Source: Candidatus Nitrotoga sp. BS (GTDB taxonomy: Bacteria; Pseudomonadota; Gammaproteobacteria; Burkholderiales; Gallionellaceae). Taken from it: 64,000 nucleotides of DNA. The stretch covers positions 22,727 to 86,726 of the forward strand of contig NZ_CAKMLL010000035.1 in NCBI RefSeq assembly GCF_927797785.1, in the 5' to 3' direction. Shown in pieces: positions 1 through 10,077 of this stretch. The stretch's first letter is position 1. The number at the start of each line of letters is the position of its first letter. A program made the position numbers and the translations under genes. Under the pieces are notes generated by a model. It did no database searches and was not told where the DNA came from. It was given only the letters and a program-made list of their open reading frames with translations.

Positions 1-141
1 AATGCCAGCGGCAGTCAACGCAAGGCAGCGGTGAACAGGGTGGCGGCGGACAATAACAAAACTACACGTTCAGCTAAGGTAAAGACTGGCATGCACGCCC
101 TCGCTGGCATCCCAAATGAAGCTGAATTTGCCAGATTTTAA
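1..141 (+). CDS. C-terminal end of a CDS cut by the window edge, probably a chemoreceptor
   Basis: The frame is open from base 1 to a TAA at 139-141 and encodes 46 residues rich in Ala, Asn, Lys and Arg, ending in EAEFARF. No domain is visible. Methyl-accepting chemotaxis proteins often end in such a low-complexity basic linker followed by a short acidic/aromatic tail, which can act as a docking site for CheR or CheB. The next genes are cheW, cheR, cheD and cheB in the same direction, with a 12-bp gap to cheW. The chemoreceptor identity is inferred from tail composition and context only; it could instead be another chemotaxis protein. Confidence 0.45.
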   Translation, partial: NASGSQRKAAVNRVAADNNKTTRSAKVKTGMHALAGIPNEAEFARF

Positions 142-153
142 TAGGAGACAGCC

Positions 154-693
154 ATGGGCGCACTAGTTAAAAAAGAAATTCATGCAGCCGTTTCGCAGCA
201 GGAAGAGGGGCAATATCTAACCTTCCTGATTGGCGGTGAAATGTTTGCCATCAGTATCTTGGGCATTAAAGAGATCATTGAGTACGGTAACCTTACGACC
301 GTACCGATGATGCCGGATTTTATCCGCGGGGTGATTAATTTACGGGGCGCAGTTGTGCCGGTAGTGGACATGTCGGCGCGCTTTGGTCGCACGACATCCG
401 AAGTTACGCGGCGTAGCTGTATCGTCATAATTGAAGTTGAAGCGGATGAAGAAAAACAGGATGTTGGAGTAGTAGTGGATTCGGTATCAGAAGTTCTGGA
501 AATACCGGCAGCTGAAATTGAACCGGCACCGAGCTTTGGTGCCAGGATCCGGGCTGACTTTATCAACGGTATGGGTAAAGTGAATGGCAAGTTCGTCATT
601 ATTCTAAATGCTGACCGCGTGTTGTCGGTGGATGAAATGGCCAAGCTTTCAGGGATAAGTAGTTCGGAGATCACTCAGGCAGAGCTAGTGTAA
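154..693 (+). CDS. cheW: chemotaxis coupling protein CheW
   Basis: CheW is the cytoplasmic SH3-like adaptor joining chemoreceptors to the CheA kinase. The 179-residue product has the family's hallmarks: a short leader, then QYLTFLIGGEMFAI, the IIEYGNLTTVPMMPDFIRG segment and the VINLRGAVVPVVDM motif typical of CheW domains, covering about residues 20-160. It is slightly longer than a minimal CheW because of a 20-residue N-terminal leader and a short C-terminal tail. An AGGAG-type ribosome site lies just before ATG 154. It follows a probable receptor end and precedes cheR, so this is a standard chemotaxis operon. Confidence 0.95.
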   Translation: MGALVKKEIHAAVSQQEEGQYLTFLIGGEMFAISILGIKEIIEYGNLTTVPMMPDFIRGVINLRGAVVPVVDMSARFGRTTSEVTRRSCIVIIEVEADEEKQDVGVVVDSVSEVLEIPAAEIEPAPSFGARIRADFINGMGKVNGKFVIILNADRVLSVDEMAKLSGISSSEITQAELV

Positions 694-837
694 GAGGGAT
701 AACACTCACGGTGGACGACGGATGGGAAAATACAGGTGTAACTAACCAGAAATCCAACCTGATGTTCTCTGCTACGGCAGTAGCACACATCCTTGGCAGA
801 TCAACCATTCACAATTAACGGTAGAACAAAAAAGCTA

Positions 838-1644
838 ATGAATACCCAAACTCTAAGAGATGATGAGTTTAATCAGTTTCGTACATGGCTACATCGTACC
901 GCCGGAATTAATCTTTCTGATGCAAAGAAAGCGTTGGTTGCTGGCCGTCTGTCGAAGCGGCTGAAGCATCATGATTTGACCAGCTATGGTGATTATTTCC
1001 GGCTGATTACTCAAAGTACACAAGCAGCAGAATTGCAGGTTGCATTAGATCTGCTTACCACCAACGAGACCTATTTTTTTCGCGAGCCCAAACATTTCGA
1101 TTTTCTGCGCGGGCAGGTTTTGCCCAAGGTACAAGCAGGAAAAACATTTCGTTTGTGGAGCGCAGCCAGCTCGACCGGCGAGGAACCTTATAGTCTTGCG
1201 ATGACACTTGCCGATGGCTTGTCTAGCACGCCCTGGGAAATCGTCGCGTCCGACATCAGTGTTCGAGTTCTTGAAAAAGCCCGCTCTGGCCACTATGACA
1301 TGGAACGGGCGCACAATATTCCGCAGTCTCTGCTCTCGAAGCATTGTCTAAAGGGTACCGGCTCTCAAGACGGCACTTTCATGATTGAGCGCAGCCTGCG
1401 CAGTCGCATGCAATTCATGCAGATTAATCTGAATACAGCACTGCCGAAGTTGGGGGAATTTGACGTTATTTTTCTGCGTAATGTCATGATCTATTTTGAT
1501 ACAGATACAAAACGTCAGGTTGTCGCACGCATGTTGCCGTTGCTGAAGCAAGATGGTTATTTCATTGTCAGTCATTCTGAAAGCCTTAACGGGATCACCG
1601 ATGGGCTGAAATTAGTTACGCCGTCTATATACCGCAAGCCATGA
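838..1644 (+). CDS. cheR: chemoreceptor glutamate methyltransferase CheR
   Basis: CheR transfers methyl groups from S-adenosylmethionine to receptor glutamates during adaptation. Visible are the N-terminal helical domain, the FFREPKHF segment, the SAM-binding stretch LWSAASSTGEEPYSLAM and the late motif NVMIYFDTDTKRQVV, all typical of CheR. I prefer ATG 838 (268 residues, MNTQTL...), which gives the usual family length; a TTG at 793 in the same frame would add 15 residues without family support. About 145 bp separate it from cheW, a gap with no other frame. Its last bases overlap the cheD start, indicating translational coupling. Confidence 0.95.
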   Translation: MNTQTLRDDEFNQFRTWLHRTAGINLSDAKKALVAGRLSKRLKHHDLTSYGDYFRLITQSTQAAELQVALDLLTTNETYFFREPKHFDFLRGQVLPKVQAGKTFRLWSAASSTGEEPYSLAMTLADGLSSTPWEIVASDISVRVLEKARSGHYDMERAHNIPQSLLSKHCLKGTGSQDGTFMIERSLRSRMQFMQINLNTALPKLGEFDVIFLRNVMIYFDTDTKRQVVARMLPLLKQDGYFIVSHSESLNGITDGLKLVTPSIYRKP

Positions 1645-2168
1645 AAATACCGCAAGCCAAGAAAAAACCCGACTTTGTCCTTGATATATTTTTGCAGCCG
1701 GGCGATTTCCATTTCGGCGATGCGGAGACCAGCATCCGCACTGTGCTGGGGTCGTGCATCGCCATTACTGTGTGGCACCCCAAGCGCCTAATCGGTGGCA
1801 TGTGTCACTACATGCTGCCGGGTGGGCGGCGTATAGAGCCGGACAGGCTGAACGGCAAGTATGCAGACGAGGCGATATTGATGTTTTTGCGTGAAGTAAA
1901 GCGCAGTAAAACGATTATTGATGATTATGAAGTCAAGATATTTGGAGGCGGTAACATGTTTCCTAATATCGTTAAAAAAGAGAATAGCGGGGAGGTCGGG
2001 AAAAAAAATGTGCAAATGGCAAAAATACTCACCGATCTGCACGGCTTTAAAGTTATTGCGCACGATGTGGGTAAAACCGGTCACAGAAATGTGATCTTTG
2101 ATATCTGGAGCGGTCATGTCTGGGTTAAGCATGTGAGCAAGGCGTTGGAATATCAAAGCCAGGAGTAA
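1641..2168 (+). CDS. cheD: chemoreceptor glutamine deamidase CheD
   Basis: CheD deamidates specific glutamines of chemoreceptors and often interacts with other adaptation proteins. The 175-residue product shows the active-site context LGSCIAITVW with Cys39, the histidine in GGMCHYMLPGG (His56) and the later KIFGGGNMF motif, the standard CheD pattern. The start codon overlaps the cheR stop by 4 bases, and cheB begins 6 bases downstream, so the three adaptation enzymes are translated together. Length is in the usual range. Confidence 0.95.
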   Translation: MKIPQAKKKPDFVLDIFLQPGDFHFGDAETSIRTVLGSCIAITVWHPKRLIGGMCHYMLPGGRRIEPDRLNGKYADEAILMFLREVKRSKTIIDDYEVKIFGGGNMFPNIVKKENSGEVGKKNVQMAKILTDLHGFKVIAHDVGKTGHRNVIFDIWSGHVWVKHVSKALEYQSQE

Positions 2169-2174
2169 AATAAA

Positions 2175-3248
2175 ATGAAAAAAATAAAGGTGTTACTGGT
2201 TGACGACTCGGCGGTAGTGAGACAGGTGTTGCAAGCGGTATTGGATCAGGAACCGGACATTCATGTCATTGGTGCAGCATCCGATCCAATTTTTGCTATG
2301 GAAAAGCTTACTCGCGAATGGCCGGATGTGATCGTGTTGGACGTGGAGATGCCGCGCATGGACGGCATTACCTTCCTAAAGAAGATTATGGCCGAACACC
2401 CCACGCCAGTGGTAATTTGTTCTACGCTTACGGAAAAGGGCGCGGAAACTACTATGCAGGCGCTTGCGGCCGGAGCAGTTGAAATTATTACCAAACCCAA
2501 AGTCGGGTTGAAAAGTTTTTTGCAGGAATCATCCAACGATCTAGTGGGTGCGGTGAGGGCGGCTGCACAGGCCAATGTCAGGCGTCAGGTCAGAGTTGCC
2601 GCCCCGTTACCACAAGTGGCGGAGAAACTTAATGCCGATGCCATACTTTCAGCAAGCACAGCTCATTCTATGGCGCAGACCACTGAGCGTATTGTTGCCA
2701 TCGGTACCTCGACCGGTGGTACACAGGCTCTGGAAGCCGTGCTGACAGCACTGCCGCGAGTGTGCCCCGGCATAGTTATCGTGCAACATATGCCGGAAAA
2801 ATTTACTGCCTTATTTGCTTCACGCCTTAACGGTCTTTGCCAAATTGAAGTGAGAGAGGCAAAAAATAACGATCGCGTTATTCCAGGTCTCGCCCTGATT
2901 GCTCCCGGTGGCAAGCATATGTTACTTAAGCGCAGCGGCGCGTATTACCATGTTGAAGTGGTGGATGGCCCTTTGGTTAACCGCCATCGTCCGTCAGTGG
3001 ATGTTCTGTTTCGCTCGGTAGCCAAGTTTGCGGGAAAAAATGCCACCGGCATCATTATGACTGGTATGGGTGACGATGGTGCACGAGGACTGAAAGAAAT
3101 GCTGGACGCTGGTGCTCCCACGGTAGCGCAGGATGAAGCAACGTGTGTTGTGTTCGGTATGCCCAAGGAAGCCATTAAGATGGGCGCCGCAAAAAAGGTG
3201 GTGCCTTTGCATGAAATGCACTGGGCTATTTTGGGAAAATCCACGTAA
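2175..3248 (+). CDS. cheB: chemotaxis response regulator and protein-glutamate methylesterase CheB
   Basis: CheB removes receptor methyl groups and also deamidates glutamines, activated by phosphotransfer from CheA. Residues 1-120 form a receiver domain with acidic pair D10-D11 and probable phosphoacceptor Asp56 in [14 protein letters not shown] linker leads to the methylesterase domain (about 170-350) with Ser179 in GTSTGG, His205 in VQHMP and Asp301 in GMGDDG, the catalytic triad of the family. Length (357) is normal. It ends the che block; the next gene starts after about 150 bp. Confidence 0.96.
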   Translation: MKKIKVLLVDDSAVVRQVLQAVLDQEPDIHVIGAASDPIFAMEKLTREWPDVIVLDVEMPRMDGITFLKKIMAEHPTPVVICSTLTEKGAETTMQALAAGAVEIITKPKVGLKSFLQESSNDLVGAVRAAAQANVRRQVRVAAPLPQVAEKLNADAILSASTAHSMAQTTERIVAIGTSTGGTQALEAVLTALPRVCPGIVIVQHMPEKFTALFASRLNGLCQIEVREAKNNDRVIPGLALIAPGGKHMLLKRSGAYYHVEVVDGPLVNRHRPSVDVLFRSVAKFAGKNATGIIMTGMGDDGARGLKEMLDAGAPTVAQDEATCVVFGMPKEAIKMGAAKKVVPLHEMHWAILGKST

Positions 3249-3396
3249 CTATAGGCTGATGGAAGATACACGATGATACGGTCTTTGTATTGCCTGACCT
3301 GAGTCGCCATCTTAAACAGATTGAAAATTATGCTGATGGGTTAAGTCGAGATCAGTTCAGAGTGTTTGCCCAGTATTTTATGAGGAAGAGAATGAA

Positions 3397-4113
3397 ATGT
3401 TAACTAAAATTAATACGCTTTTGGCATTAACAATATCAAGTTTATTTGTCTCGGGCCCAGTTAATGCTGCAAAAGATATAAACGATACCCAAACTTGGGG
3501 CACTGCAACAGCGACTGGTAGTCTAGCGTCTTTTCATCCAGCATTAACTAATTTTAAATACTGGGCAGAAATTCAAGGGCGTTTTGGCGATGACACGTCG
3601 CGCTTTTCTCAAGCGATCATTCGTTCCGGGATAGGTTATGCGCTGAACAATACAACGAGTGCCTGGGTAGGTTATGCTTTTGTTCCCACTGCAGCACCAT
3701 TTTCAAAAATTACATTCAACGAACGAAGAGTTTGGCAACAATTATTATGGAACGATAAGCTTTCGTTTGGAACTGCCAGCAGTCGGAGTCGTCTGGAAGA
3801 ACGTTTAGTGCCTCGTTTAGGTGATGATACCGCACTGCGTTTTCGTCAAATGTTTAAAATATCGGTGCCGCTGATTGCAGCTCCATCCTACAGCATAGTG
3901 GCAAGCGATGAGTATTTCTTAAATCTCAACAACGTCGACTGGGGGCCTCGTAAAGGTTTCGATCAAAATAGAGCTTTTATAGGGGTAGGCTACAATTTAA
4001 GCAGCAAAATTAAAACCGAAATCGGTTATATGAACCAGTATATTAATAGGCCACTTACCTCAATAAATCGAAACGACCATATTTTATCGATTAACTTTTA
4101 TTTCAATAATTAA
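3397..4113 (+). CDS. DUF2490 family outer-membrane protein
   Basis: The 238-residue product starts with a clear signal peptide (hydrophobic run to about residue 24, cut near VNAA) and is followed by alternating aromatic and polar strands ending in a terminal SINFYFNN strand, as in a small outer-membrane beta-barrel. The internal FNERRVWQQLLW and SRLEERLVPR segments resemble the DUF2490 family, whose function is unknown. A GGAAGAG ribosome site lies before the ATG. It stands alone between cheB and an IS remnant and is unlikely to belong to the che operon. Confidence 0.7.
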   Translation: MLTKINTLLALTISSLFVSGPVNAAKDINDTQTWGTATATGSLASFHPALTNFKYWAEIQGRFGDDTSRFSQAIIRSGIGYALNNTTSAWVGYAFVPTAAPFSKITFNERRVWQQLLWNDKLSFGTASSRSRLEERLVPRLGDDTALRFRQMFKISVPLIAAPSYSIVASDEYFLNLNNVDWGPRKGFDQNRAFIGVGYNLSSKIKTEIGYMNQYINRPLTSINRNDHILSINFYFNN

Positions 4114-4219
4114 ATACAATTTCATTCGGATGTCCTCGCCAGAAGCTATCTGGAAGATGCGTTATATCAGCGATTTTAACATTGAGAGGTGGCCTCACAA
4201 ATTCAGACAGTTTGATAAG

Positions 4220-5482
4220 TGAGGTCGGTTGTCAATAATGGACACCAACGGGTTTATGCCGCCAACCTGTGTTCATAGAATTGATGCTCAAATGCGACAG
4301 GAGACAGATATCCTAAACGTGCCTGTTTGCGCTGCCGCCGGTAAAATATTTCGATGTATTCGGTGATGGCCTGAATGGCCTCGGCGCAGGTCTTGAAGCG
4401 CCGGTGGTGCACTAATTCATTTTGAGTAATCCCCAGAAGCTTTCCATGGGGGCGTTGTCGTAGCAGTTTCCCCGGCGCGACATCGATGGCACCATGCCAA
4501 ACTGATCGAGCAATTTTCTGTACTTATGAGCGCAATACTGGCTACCCCGATCCGAGTGGTGTATCAGTCCGCGCGGTGGGCGTTTTGTCGCTATACCGCG
4601 AAACAACGATTGGCTGACCAAGTTTTGGTCATGCGCTCGCTCATGACGTAGCCCACCAGATCGCCACTGAACAAATCTTTGTGGCCTGCCAGATAGAGCC
4701 AACCCTCATCCGTCGGGATGTAGGTGATGTCGGTCACCGAGATCTGATTGGGGGCGGTCGCCTTGAATGTCTGCTCCAGCAAATTTGGCGCAACCGGCAT
4801 GACGTGATCCGGGTTCGTCGTCGCCTTGAACTTGCGTTTTTGTTTGCAGCGTACCCCCAATTTCCTACGAATGCATTTGATGCTGTGAACACTGGTATTG
4901 ACGCCATTTTCAGCCAAATCTTCCTTGAGTCGCTCTAGACCATAGGTCTAGCGGGTGTGCTGGTGGGCAGCTCGGATTTCCACTTCCAGTCGTCCCTCCT
5001 TCTGTACCCGTTTTGATGGTGAACGCCCAAGCCAAGCGGTATAACCGCTCGGCGAAACTTCGTAGATATGGCACATAAACGGCACCGGGTCATCCCCCTG
5101 ACATTCCTTCATCATCGCGTACTTCACCGCACTTCCCTGGCAAAGTACGCTGCCGCTTTTTTTAACAGGTCGCGCTCCATTTTGATTTCCGCCAGTTCAC
5201 GTTGGGTCTTGGTTAGGCCCAGTTCAATCTCGGTTAACGGCCGTTGTGTCTTGCCGACATCGCCCAATTTGCACGGCCTTTAACCAATACTTCAATGTGG
5301 AACAGGCATCGACAAACGCCGCGCCGCTTCCTTCGGGCTTAACCCTTCTTCTGTGACTTGCTTGACCGCCTGTTCACGAAATTCTTTGCTGTAAATTGTG
5401 TTGGGTATTCTTTGCTTCATCTCACACCTCCGTTTCAAGTTTAACAAAACGTTGGTGTCCATTTCTCTCAGCTTACCTCGCA
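4220..5482 (-). mobile_element. decayed IS3-family insertion sequence
   Basis: Imperfect inverted ends frame this 1.26-kb segment. The left end carries TGAGGT and ATGGACACCAACG; the right end read on the - strand carries TGCGAGGT and the same 13-base ATGGACACCAACG. Between them lie - strand remnants of an IS3-type orfA and orfB in several frames. The size suits an IS3 element. No convincing short target duplication is visible, so exact ends are uncertain by a few bases. It separates the DUF2490 gene from the OmpL-like porin gene. Confidence 0.8.
4254..5420 (-). pseudogene. IS3-family transposase OrfA/OrfB remnants
   Basis: OrfA begins MKQRIPNTIYSKEFREQAV near 5420, a helix-turn-helix type N-terminus, but the frame breaks at about 5292. 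OrfB pieces follow: one around 4917-4591 contains the NQISVTDITYIPTDEGWLYL segment with the first catalytic Asp and a second Asp in HKDLFSGDLVGY; another around 4702-4412 contains HHSDRGSQYCA and NCYDNAPMESFWGLLK with the last Glu of the DDE triad. At least two frameshifts and in-frame stops separate the parts, so no active transposase can be made. Family assignment rests on the DDE spacing and these motifs. Confidence 0.85.
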
Positions 5483-5541
5483 CACTGTAGTTGATTGACC
5501 TTGAGCTGTAACTTGCTCCCACCTATCTAAAAGTTACTGTG

Positions 5542-6843
5542 TCAGAACGGGAGTGTCGCATCGACTGAAATTAACAATTGATCCTTTTTATTGTCAAAAG
5601 GCCTGTATGCCTGTCCAATGCCTTCCACTCTGTCGTAGCGTATATTTGGGCGAATATTTAAATTTTGCATGGCTTTTGACTCAATTTTTAGCTGTTTCGC
5701 AGGTTTCCAGTTCATGCCTATGGTGACATCGTAATAATCAGCAGGCTGACATGTAGCCAGGAAGTCGGCCGCATAGCTGATGTGTACGCCATTGGTTGCT
5801 TGAGCGACCCGGACTGGAGAGCAGACACGGAAGCCATCTTTATCGCGGAACCATTCACTACGAACGCCCACCGATAAATCCTCCCTGAGATCATGATGTA
5901 ACTGCATGTCGACGCCATGCCATGACACATTTTTTGTGCCGTCAGGCACCAAAACCCCTCCCGCGCCTCCCCCTGTATGGTGTAAAACCAAGAGTGTTTT
6001 TGAAGTGATTTTATGTTGAAGTACAAGACTGTAGAAACCCCAAGGCTCATTGCTTCGTGTGGAAGTTCTGCTATAGGAGCCGGAGAGATTGACTGAGCTT
6101 CGCTTGTCATCACTGGTCCAGGTAGTTCCGGCTAAACCGCCCCAATTACTCAACTCTTTATCCAAACCACCATCCCAACCGCCAGTTGCGCTACCGGTGA
6201 TTGCACCGCCCATAAATGCCCAATTCTTGTTGACTGTGTAGTTACCCACCAAGCCGGTGTGGGTAAATGGCTCGCCATTGCTAAAGGTATAAGAGCGTGT
6301 ATAAAAGAAGTTGTTGGGGGCTGCAACTGTTTCATAACCGGTTGGTGAATAAAAATGACCAATTTTGAGATTCAGGCCATTTCCGACGGGAATAAAGGTT
6401 TCTATATAAGTTTGTGGTAATGCCATTTTGTAGAAGCGGCTAGAAGAGCAGCATAAATTCAGATCCCAATTGTTCCTTTTCAAAGGTTGGCCGGTATTCA
6501 CATCGAGTGCCGGGATGCCGTACGCTTGAGCAAAAATGGCGTCTGTGCCAAACATGAAATCGATTCGGCCTCCGAAATCCCACGCTTTACCTTCAGTCGC
6601 CACGGCGCGCTCCATAAATACATTAAGCTGATTCACTTGAAATTCGTTGGAGCGATCAGCAAAAGTGACAGGGCCATTGAATCGATTAGCTGGGTTATTT
6701 GTGTTGTAAGTTATTCCCGCATTGATCCAGCCGCCGACTTCGATGCCATTTTCTTTTAATAGAGAAGTGGATTCGTCGGCAGCTGCTGCGGGAAGTACAA
6801 ACAAAGCACCTAGAGTAATAATGAATAATTTAGTCCTGTACAT
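5542..6843 (-). CDS. OmpL-like (BBP2-type) outer-membrane beta-barrel porin
   Basis: The 433-residue product begins with a signal peptide (FIITLGALFVLPAAAADE, cut near residue 22), followed by GIEVGGWINAGITYNTN, a long series of amphipathic strands and a C-terminal strand ending SVDATLPF with terminal Phe, the usual barrel assembly signal. The pattern (GWINAG..., FADRSNEFQVNQLNVFMERAV..., IETFIPVGNGLNLKIGHFYSPTGYE) matches putative porins of the OmpL-like BBP2 family, whose substrates are mostly unknown. It is monocistronic; the upstream 345 bp hold no gene but half of a miniature element. The substrate cannot be read from the sequence. Confidence 0.75.
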   Translation of the reverse strand: MYRTKLFIITLGALFVLPAAAADESTSLLKENGIEVGGWINAGITYNTNNPANRFNGPVTFADRSNEFQVNQLNVFMERAVATEGKAWDFGGRIDFMFGTDAIFAQAYGIPALDVNTGQPLKRNNWDLNLCCSSSRFYKMALPQTYIETFIPVGNGLNLKIGHFYSPTGYETVAAPNNFFYTRSYTFSNGEPFTHTGLVGNYTVNKNWAFMGGAITGSATGGWDGGLDKELSNWGGLAGTTWTSDDKRSSVNLSGSYSRTSTRSNEPWGFYSLVLQHKITSKTLLVLHHTGGGAGGVLVPDGTKNVSWHGVDMQLHHDLREDLSVGVRSEWFRDKDGFRVCSPVRVAQATNGVHISYAADFLATCQPADYYDVTIGMNWKPAKQLKIESKAMQNLNIRPNIRYDRVEGIGQAYRPFDNKKDQLLISVDATLPF

Positions 6844-7188
6844 GGTGTTTCTTTCTATGATTAAGCGCGCAATAAAGGAATGCTCAATCAGTCATTAGCA
6901 TCTTCCATGCCACTATAATTTAATTAATAAAAACAATATATTGATATATTTTATTTATACATTTAAGATTTATATGCACCAACTTTATACGCCTTTAAAT
7001 AGATGTCGCACCAATCAGGTGCTTGGATTTCGTCATTCTCAATAGACGGCACCTTTAAAAATCGCAATTCTGCGAGCAGTCACTCTGCGGCTTGCCTATT
7101 TATTTAGTTTCGAGCGCTTCCGTTTTCACGCTCTTGTTAAAGGCGGACAAAATCGACTTGCGGAACGTCAGTAGCATCACTGTCTGGC
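6844..7188. other. intergenic stretch with an AT-rich upstream region and a half miniature element
   Basis: No gene is seen. The part next to the porin start (6900-6980) is strongly AT-rich and could hold its promoter, but no convincing box pair was assigned. From 7048 to 7112 lies the left half of a miniature element described separately. The remainder precedes the end of the chemoreceptor gene. Confidence 0.5.
7048..7112 (+). repeat. left half of an IS5-type miniature element
   Basis: The segment starts GGCACCTTTAAAAATCGC and matches the left 65 bases of the complete element at 33663-33839 with scattered substitutions (shared blocks include ATCGCAATT, TGCGAGCA and GCTTGCCT). Similarity stops at TTTCG (7108-7112). 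The right half of the same element resumes at TTTCG 10221. Confidence 0.7.
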
Positions 7189-8820
7189 CTATGCTGCGAG
7201 GCCTTTGGTACCGACTCTTTTTTTAACAGGTTTTTTGACGGTGGTAGCCGCATTGTTTCCTGCATCTACCTTGAAAAAAGAAACCAGGTTTTGCAGTTGT
7301 TCGGACTGGGCGGACATTTCCTCCGCCGTGGCCGCCAGTTCTTCACTGCCTGCAGCATTTTGCTGGGTGGTCTGGCTCATCTGCCCCATCGCCGTATTGA
7401 TTTGCGCTACACCAGTTGATTGCTCTGCACTTGACGCCGCGATTTCCTGCACCAGGTCGGAAGTTTTGTTGATCGCTGGCACCATTGCATCCAGCAATTT
7501 TCCGGCGCGTTCGGCCAGCTCCACGCTGCTGCCGGCCACACCGCCGATTTCCTGCGCCGCCACCTGGCTGCGTTCAGCAAGCTTGCGAACTTCCGCCGCC
7601 ACCACGGCAAAGCCGCGCCCGGCATCACCCGCGCGTGCGGCTTCGATGGCAGCATTGAGCGCCAGCAAATTTGTCTGATAGGCGATGTCATCAATGATGC
7701 CGATTTTTTTGGCAATTTCCTTCATGGCTGACACGGTCTGTTGCACCGCTTCGCCGCCTTCGGTGGCCTGTTTGGCCGCTTGTGAAGCCATGCCGTCCGT
7801 CACTTTAGCGTTCTCGGTGTTCTGGTTGACCGAGGCGCTCATCTGCTCGACTGATGCGCTGGTTTCTTCTACAGACGCCGCTTGTTCGCTCGCTGCCTGG
7901 CTCAAACTTTGTGCCGTGGAGTTGACTTCTTCCGAGGCGCTGGACAGGGCGTCTGCTGCGCTTCTTACCTCACCGATGACCTGAGAAATTTTTGCGGACA
8001 TGACCTTGATTGCGGCCAGCATACTGGTTGTGTCGCCTGTAGCGGTTTGGATGTCCACGGTCATGTCGCCGTCCGCCATCTTGCGCACTACTTCGGTCAC
8101 ATAATTGGGTTCACCGCCAAGCTGTTTGAGCGTGCTGCGCATAATAAAAATGCCGAGCAGTACTAGCAGTATCAGCGAAATCAGTGCGATGGCAAGCATG
8201 AGCTTGTTGGAAATGGCGGCGGCGACGATACCATCCTTGGTAGCGACATTGCCGACATCAACATTAAGATCAATGATTTTGCCCAAGGTAATTTCGGCTT
8301 TCGCAAAGAAAGGTCTGGCCGCCTCCATGCGCTGGTAGTAATCGACAAACAATTGCTTCTGCTCCTTCTCGGAATTGCTGTGATTCAAGGCTGAGATGGT
8401 TTCATTAATTCGTTTATCGGCTAGCTTAAAGGCATCCCATTCCAAGAGAAACTGCTTCCACAATACCTCCTCTTCCTTGGTTTGCGGCAAGGGCTCATAA
8501 AGCTTCCACCCTTTGTCAATGCGCTGCCAGATGGCCTCTTTCGCTTTTAAAGAGACGGCAAATTTGTCTTGCGAGGAGTAGTCGTTTTCGAAGAAGGCGA
8601 CCCTCCTGTTTTCAGAACGTATCGCAGTCTGTCCTTCATTGACTATGTAAAGGCCGAGAATAGAGGGTAGCCGTACCTCGCCGATTTCCTTCATGGATGA
8701 GGTTACATTTGAAATGCCGAGCCATCCCGCCATACCGGTAGCAAGCAAAGCGGCAATAGCAACCGCCAGAAGTAAGGTGAGTTTTGCTTTTATAGTCATA
8801 TTATTCATTATCATTCCCAT
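7189..8820 (-). CDS. methyl-accepting chemotaxis protein with four-helix-bundle sensor
   Basis: This 543-residue transmembrane receptor senses a periplasmic stimulus and controls CheA. It has an N-terminal membrane segment (about residues 12-32), a periplasmic four-helix-bundle type domain rich in charged helices (about 35-205), a second membrane segment ([20 protein letters not shown]), a HAMP-like region and a long coiled-coil signalling domain with the hairpin tip [21 protein letters not shown] and [21 protein letters not shown]. There is no CheR-binding pentapeptide at the C-terminus; the tail is a basic linker. Start choice among ATGs at 8820, 8814 and 8808 is open. It lies between two halves of a split miniature element. 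Ligand unknown. Confidence 0.93.
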   Translation of the reverse strand: MGMIMNNMTIKAKLTLLLAVAIAALLATGMAGWLGISNVTSSMKEIGEVRLPSILGLYIVNEGQTAIRSENRRVAFFENDYSSQDKFAVSLKAKEAIWQRIDKGWKLYEPLPQTKEEEVLWKQFLLEWDAFKLADKRINETISALNHSNSEKEQKQLFVDYYQRMEAARPFFAKAEITLGKIIDLNVDVGNVATKDGIVAAAISNKLMLAIALISLILLVLLGIFIMRSTLKQLGGEPNYVTEVVRKMADGDMTVDIQTATGDTTSMLAAIKVMSAKISQVIGEVRSAADALSSASEEVNSTAQSLSQAASEQAASVEETSASVEQMSASVNQNTENAKVTDGMASQAAKQATEGGEAVQQTVSAMKEIAKKIGIIDDIAYQTNLLALNAAIEAARAGDAGRGFAVVAAEVRKLAERSQVAAQEIGGVAGSSVELAERAGKLLDAMVPAINKTSDLVQEIAASSAEQSTGVAQINTAMGQMSQTTQQNAAGSEELAATAEEMSAQSEQLQNLVSFFKVDAGNNAATTVKKPVKKRVGTKGLAA

Positions 8821-8953
8821 TTATTGTTATTACTCAATATTCATTCACACTGCATTGGCATACATTTGTTTTTTTAAATTTAGTCTAGTTCCAATGTGGA
8901 ATTGAATGGGTAGTCGTGTGGGACTAATTCGCACATCAAGTGATATTGCACCA

Positions 8954-8973
8954 CTGCCACGCTCCGGTGGCAG
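8954..8973. other. 7-bp perfect hairpin of unknown role
   Basis: CTGCCAC at 8954-8960 and GTGGCAG at 8967-8973 form a GC-rich stem with a 6-base loop, upstream of the chemoreceptor gene on its strand. There is no T-run on either side, so it is not an obvious terminator. Confidence 0.35.
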
Positions 8974-9034
8974 AATAGCTACCCGCAGAAACAGAGTACA
9001 TTTTCATTTTCGGATACATTATCGATTTCTTTAT

Positions 9035-9955
9035 GGCATCTCTAAAAAATTCAGAGCACTTCAATAAATCCCCCCAATTTTCTCAAGTGCTGAAAGTTCA
9101 CTTCGCCTAAAATAGGCACAGCCATTCGACGATATCCACCCCATGCAAAACAGCCTGCTTTACCTTCAAACCCTTTACGCCAGCCTCTACTGAAGCAGGC
9201 GACCGGCTGGAGCAGCTCAACGCCGTCATTGACTGGGAGATATTTCGTTGCTTTCTCACCCGAATCGCCCCCACGGAGCGCAAAAGTGCAGCCGGACGCA
9301 AGCCCACCTGACGTGTACTCATGTTTAAGATGCTCATCCTGCAACGCCTGCACAACCTGTCAGACGAGCGCCTGCAATACCAGGTCAGCGACCGCCTGTC
9401 TTTGATGCGTTTCCTCGGTCTTGAACTGGCAGGCAACGTACCCAATGCCCGCTTGACGAAGAAAGGCGGGCAAAGCCACTATGGCTACAAGAACCCCATC
9501 AACATCGACAAGGACACCAGGCTCCTCAGCGCCGCCGCCTGACCCGCCGCCAGCAACCATGACAGTCAGGTGCTCGATGGGGTGCTGCGCGACGAGGCGA
9601 CAGGCGGCAAAGAAGTGTGGGCAGATAGCGCCTACCGCTCAGACGAACAGGAGCAAAGTCTCAAGGGAAGCCAGTACGAGAGCCAGATTCATGAATGTGC
9701 CTATCGCAACAAACCGTTGATCGAAGCACAAGCGCTGAACAACACAGAGAAATCGCGCGTTCGTGCACGGGTCGAGCATGTCTTTGGTGCGATGGAAAAC
9801 TTCCTGCGCAGTATTGGTACAGCTCGCGCCAAGGTGGGGGTGGGTTTGATGAACTTGGCGTACAACCTAAAGCGCATTGAGAGGCTGATTCGTTTGAAGG
9901 TGTTTGACTTCGACAGGATCGGTGCGCCTGTCGCGAAGGCAATGGCATAAAAGAG
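9035..9955 (+). mobile_element. decayed IS5-family insertion sequence, right end missing
   Basis: The left end GGCATCTCTAAAAAATTC resembles the ends of the miniature elements in this window. It is followed by about 100 bp of leader and a broken IS5-type transposase. I cannot find a matching inverted right end after the transposase stop at about 9949; a different 112-bp element begins at 9966, so the right end has probably been lost. Confidence 0.8.
9143..9949 (+). pseudogene. IS5-family transposase remnant
   Basis: The reading starts MQNSLLYLQTLYASLY and then meets a stop. In another frame come LNAVIDWEIFRCFLTRIAPT, a stop, then FKMLILQRLHNLSDERLQYQ. After GNVPNAR an internal deletion of an estimated 60-70 codons removes the centre, and the frame resumes at TKKGGQSHYGYKN. 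A further stop and frame change precede the C-terminal part with VWADSAYRS, RARVEHVFGAME and LMNLAYNLKRIERL, typical of IS5 transposases. At least four lesions make it inactive. Confidence 0.85.
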
Positions 9956-9965
9956 GGGTGACCAG

Positions 9966-10077
9966 AATGGCACTAAGTTAAGGGGCTTCAGTATTGATAA
10001 AACAACAAGTTAATCAAGTATTGGCACGGATTGCACAATGGTTGAACCTAGCTAAAAAGGCTTAACTTAGTGCCATT
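9966..10077. mobile_element. 112-bp inverted-repeat element (miniature transposon or internally deleted IS)
   Basis: A perfect 17-base inverted repeat, AATGGCACTAAGTTAAG at 9966-9982 and its complement at 10061-10077, bounds a 78-base interior without a gene. The flanks are similar: GGTGACCA precedes the left end by one base and GGTGACCA also follows the right end, within imperfect 11-12 base copies, suggesting a target duplication. IS4-type elements make duplications of about this size and can have ends of this type; that family assignment is inference. Confidence 0.65.
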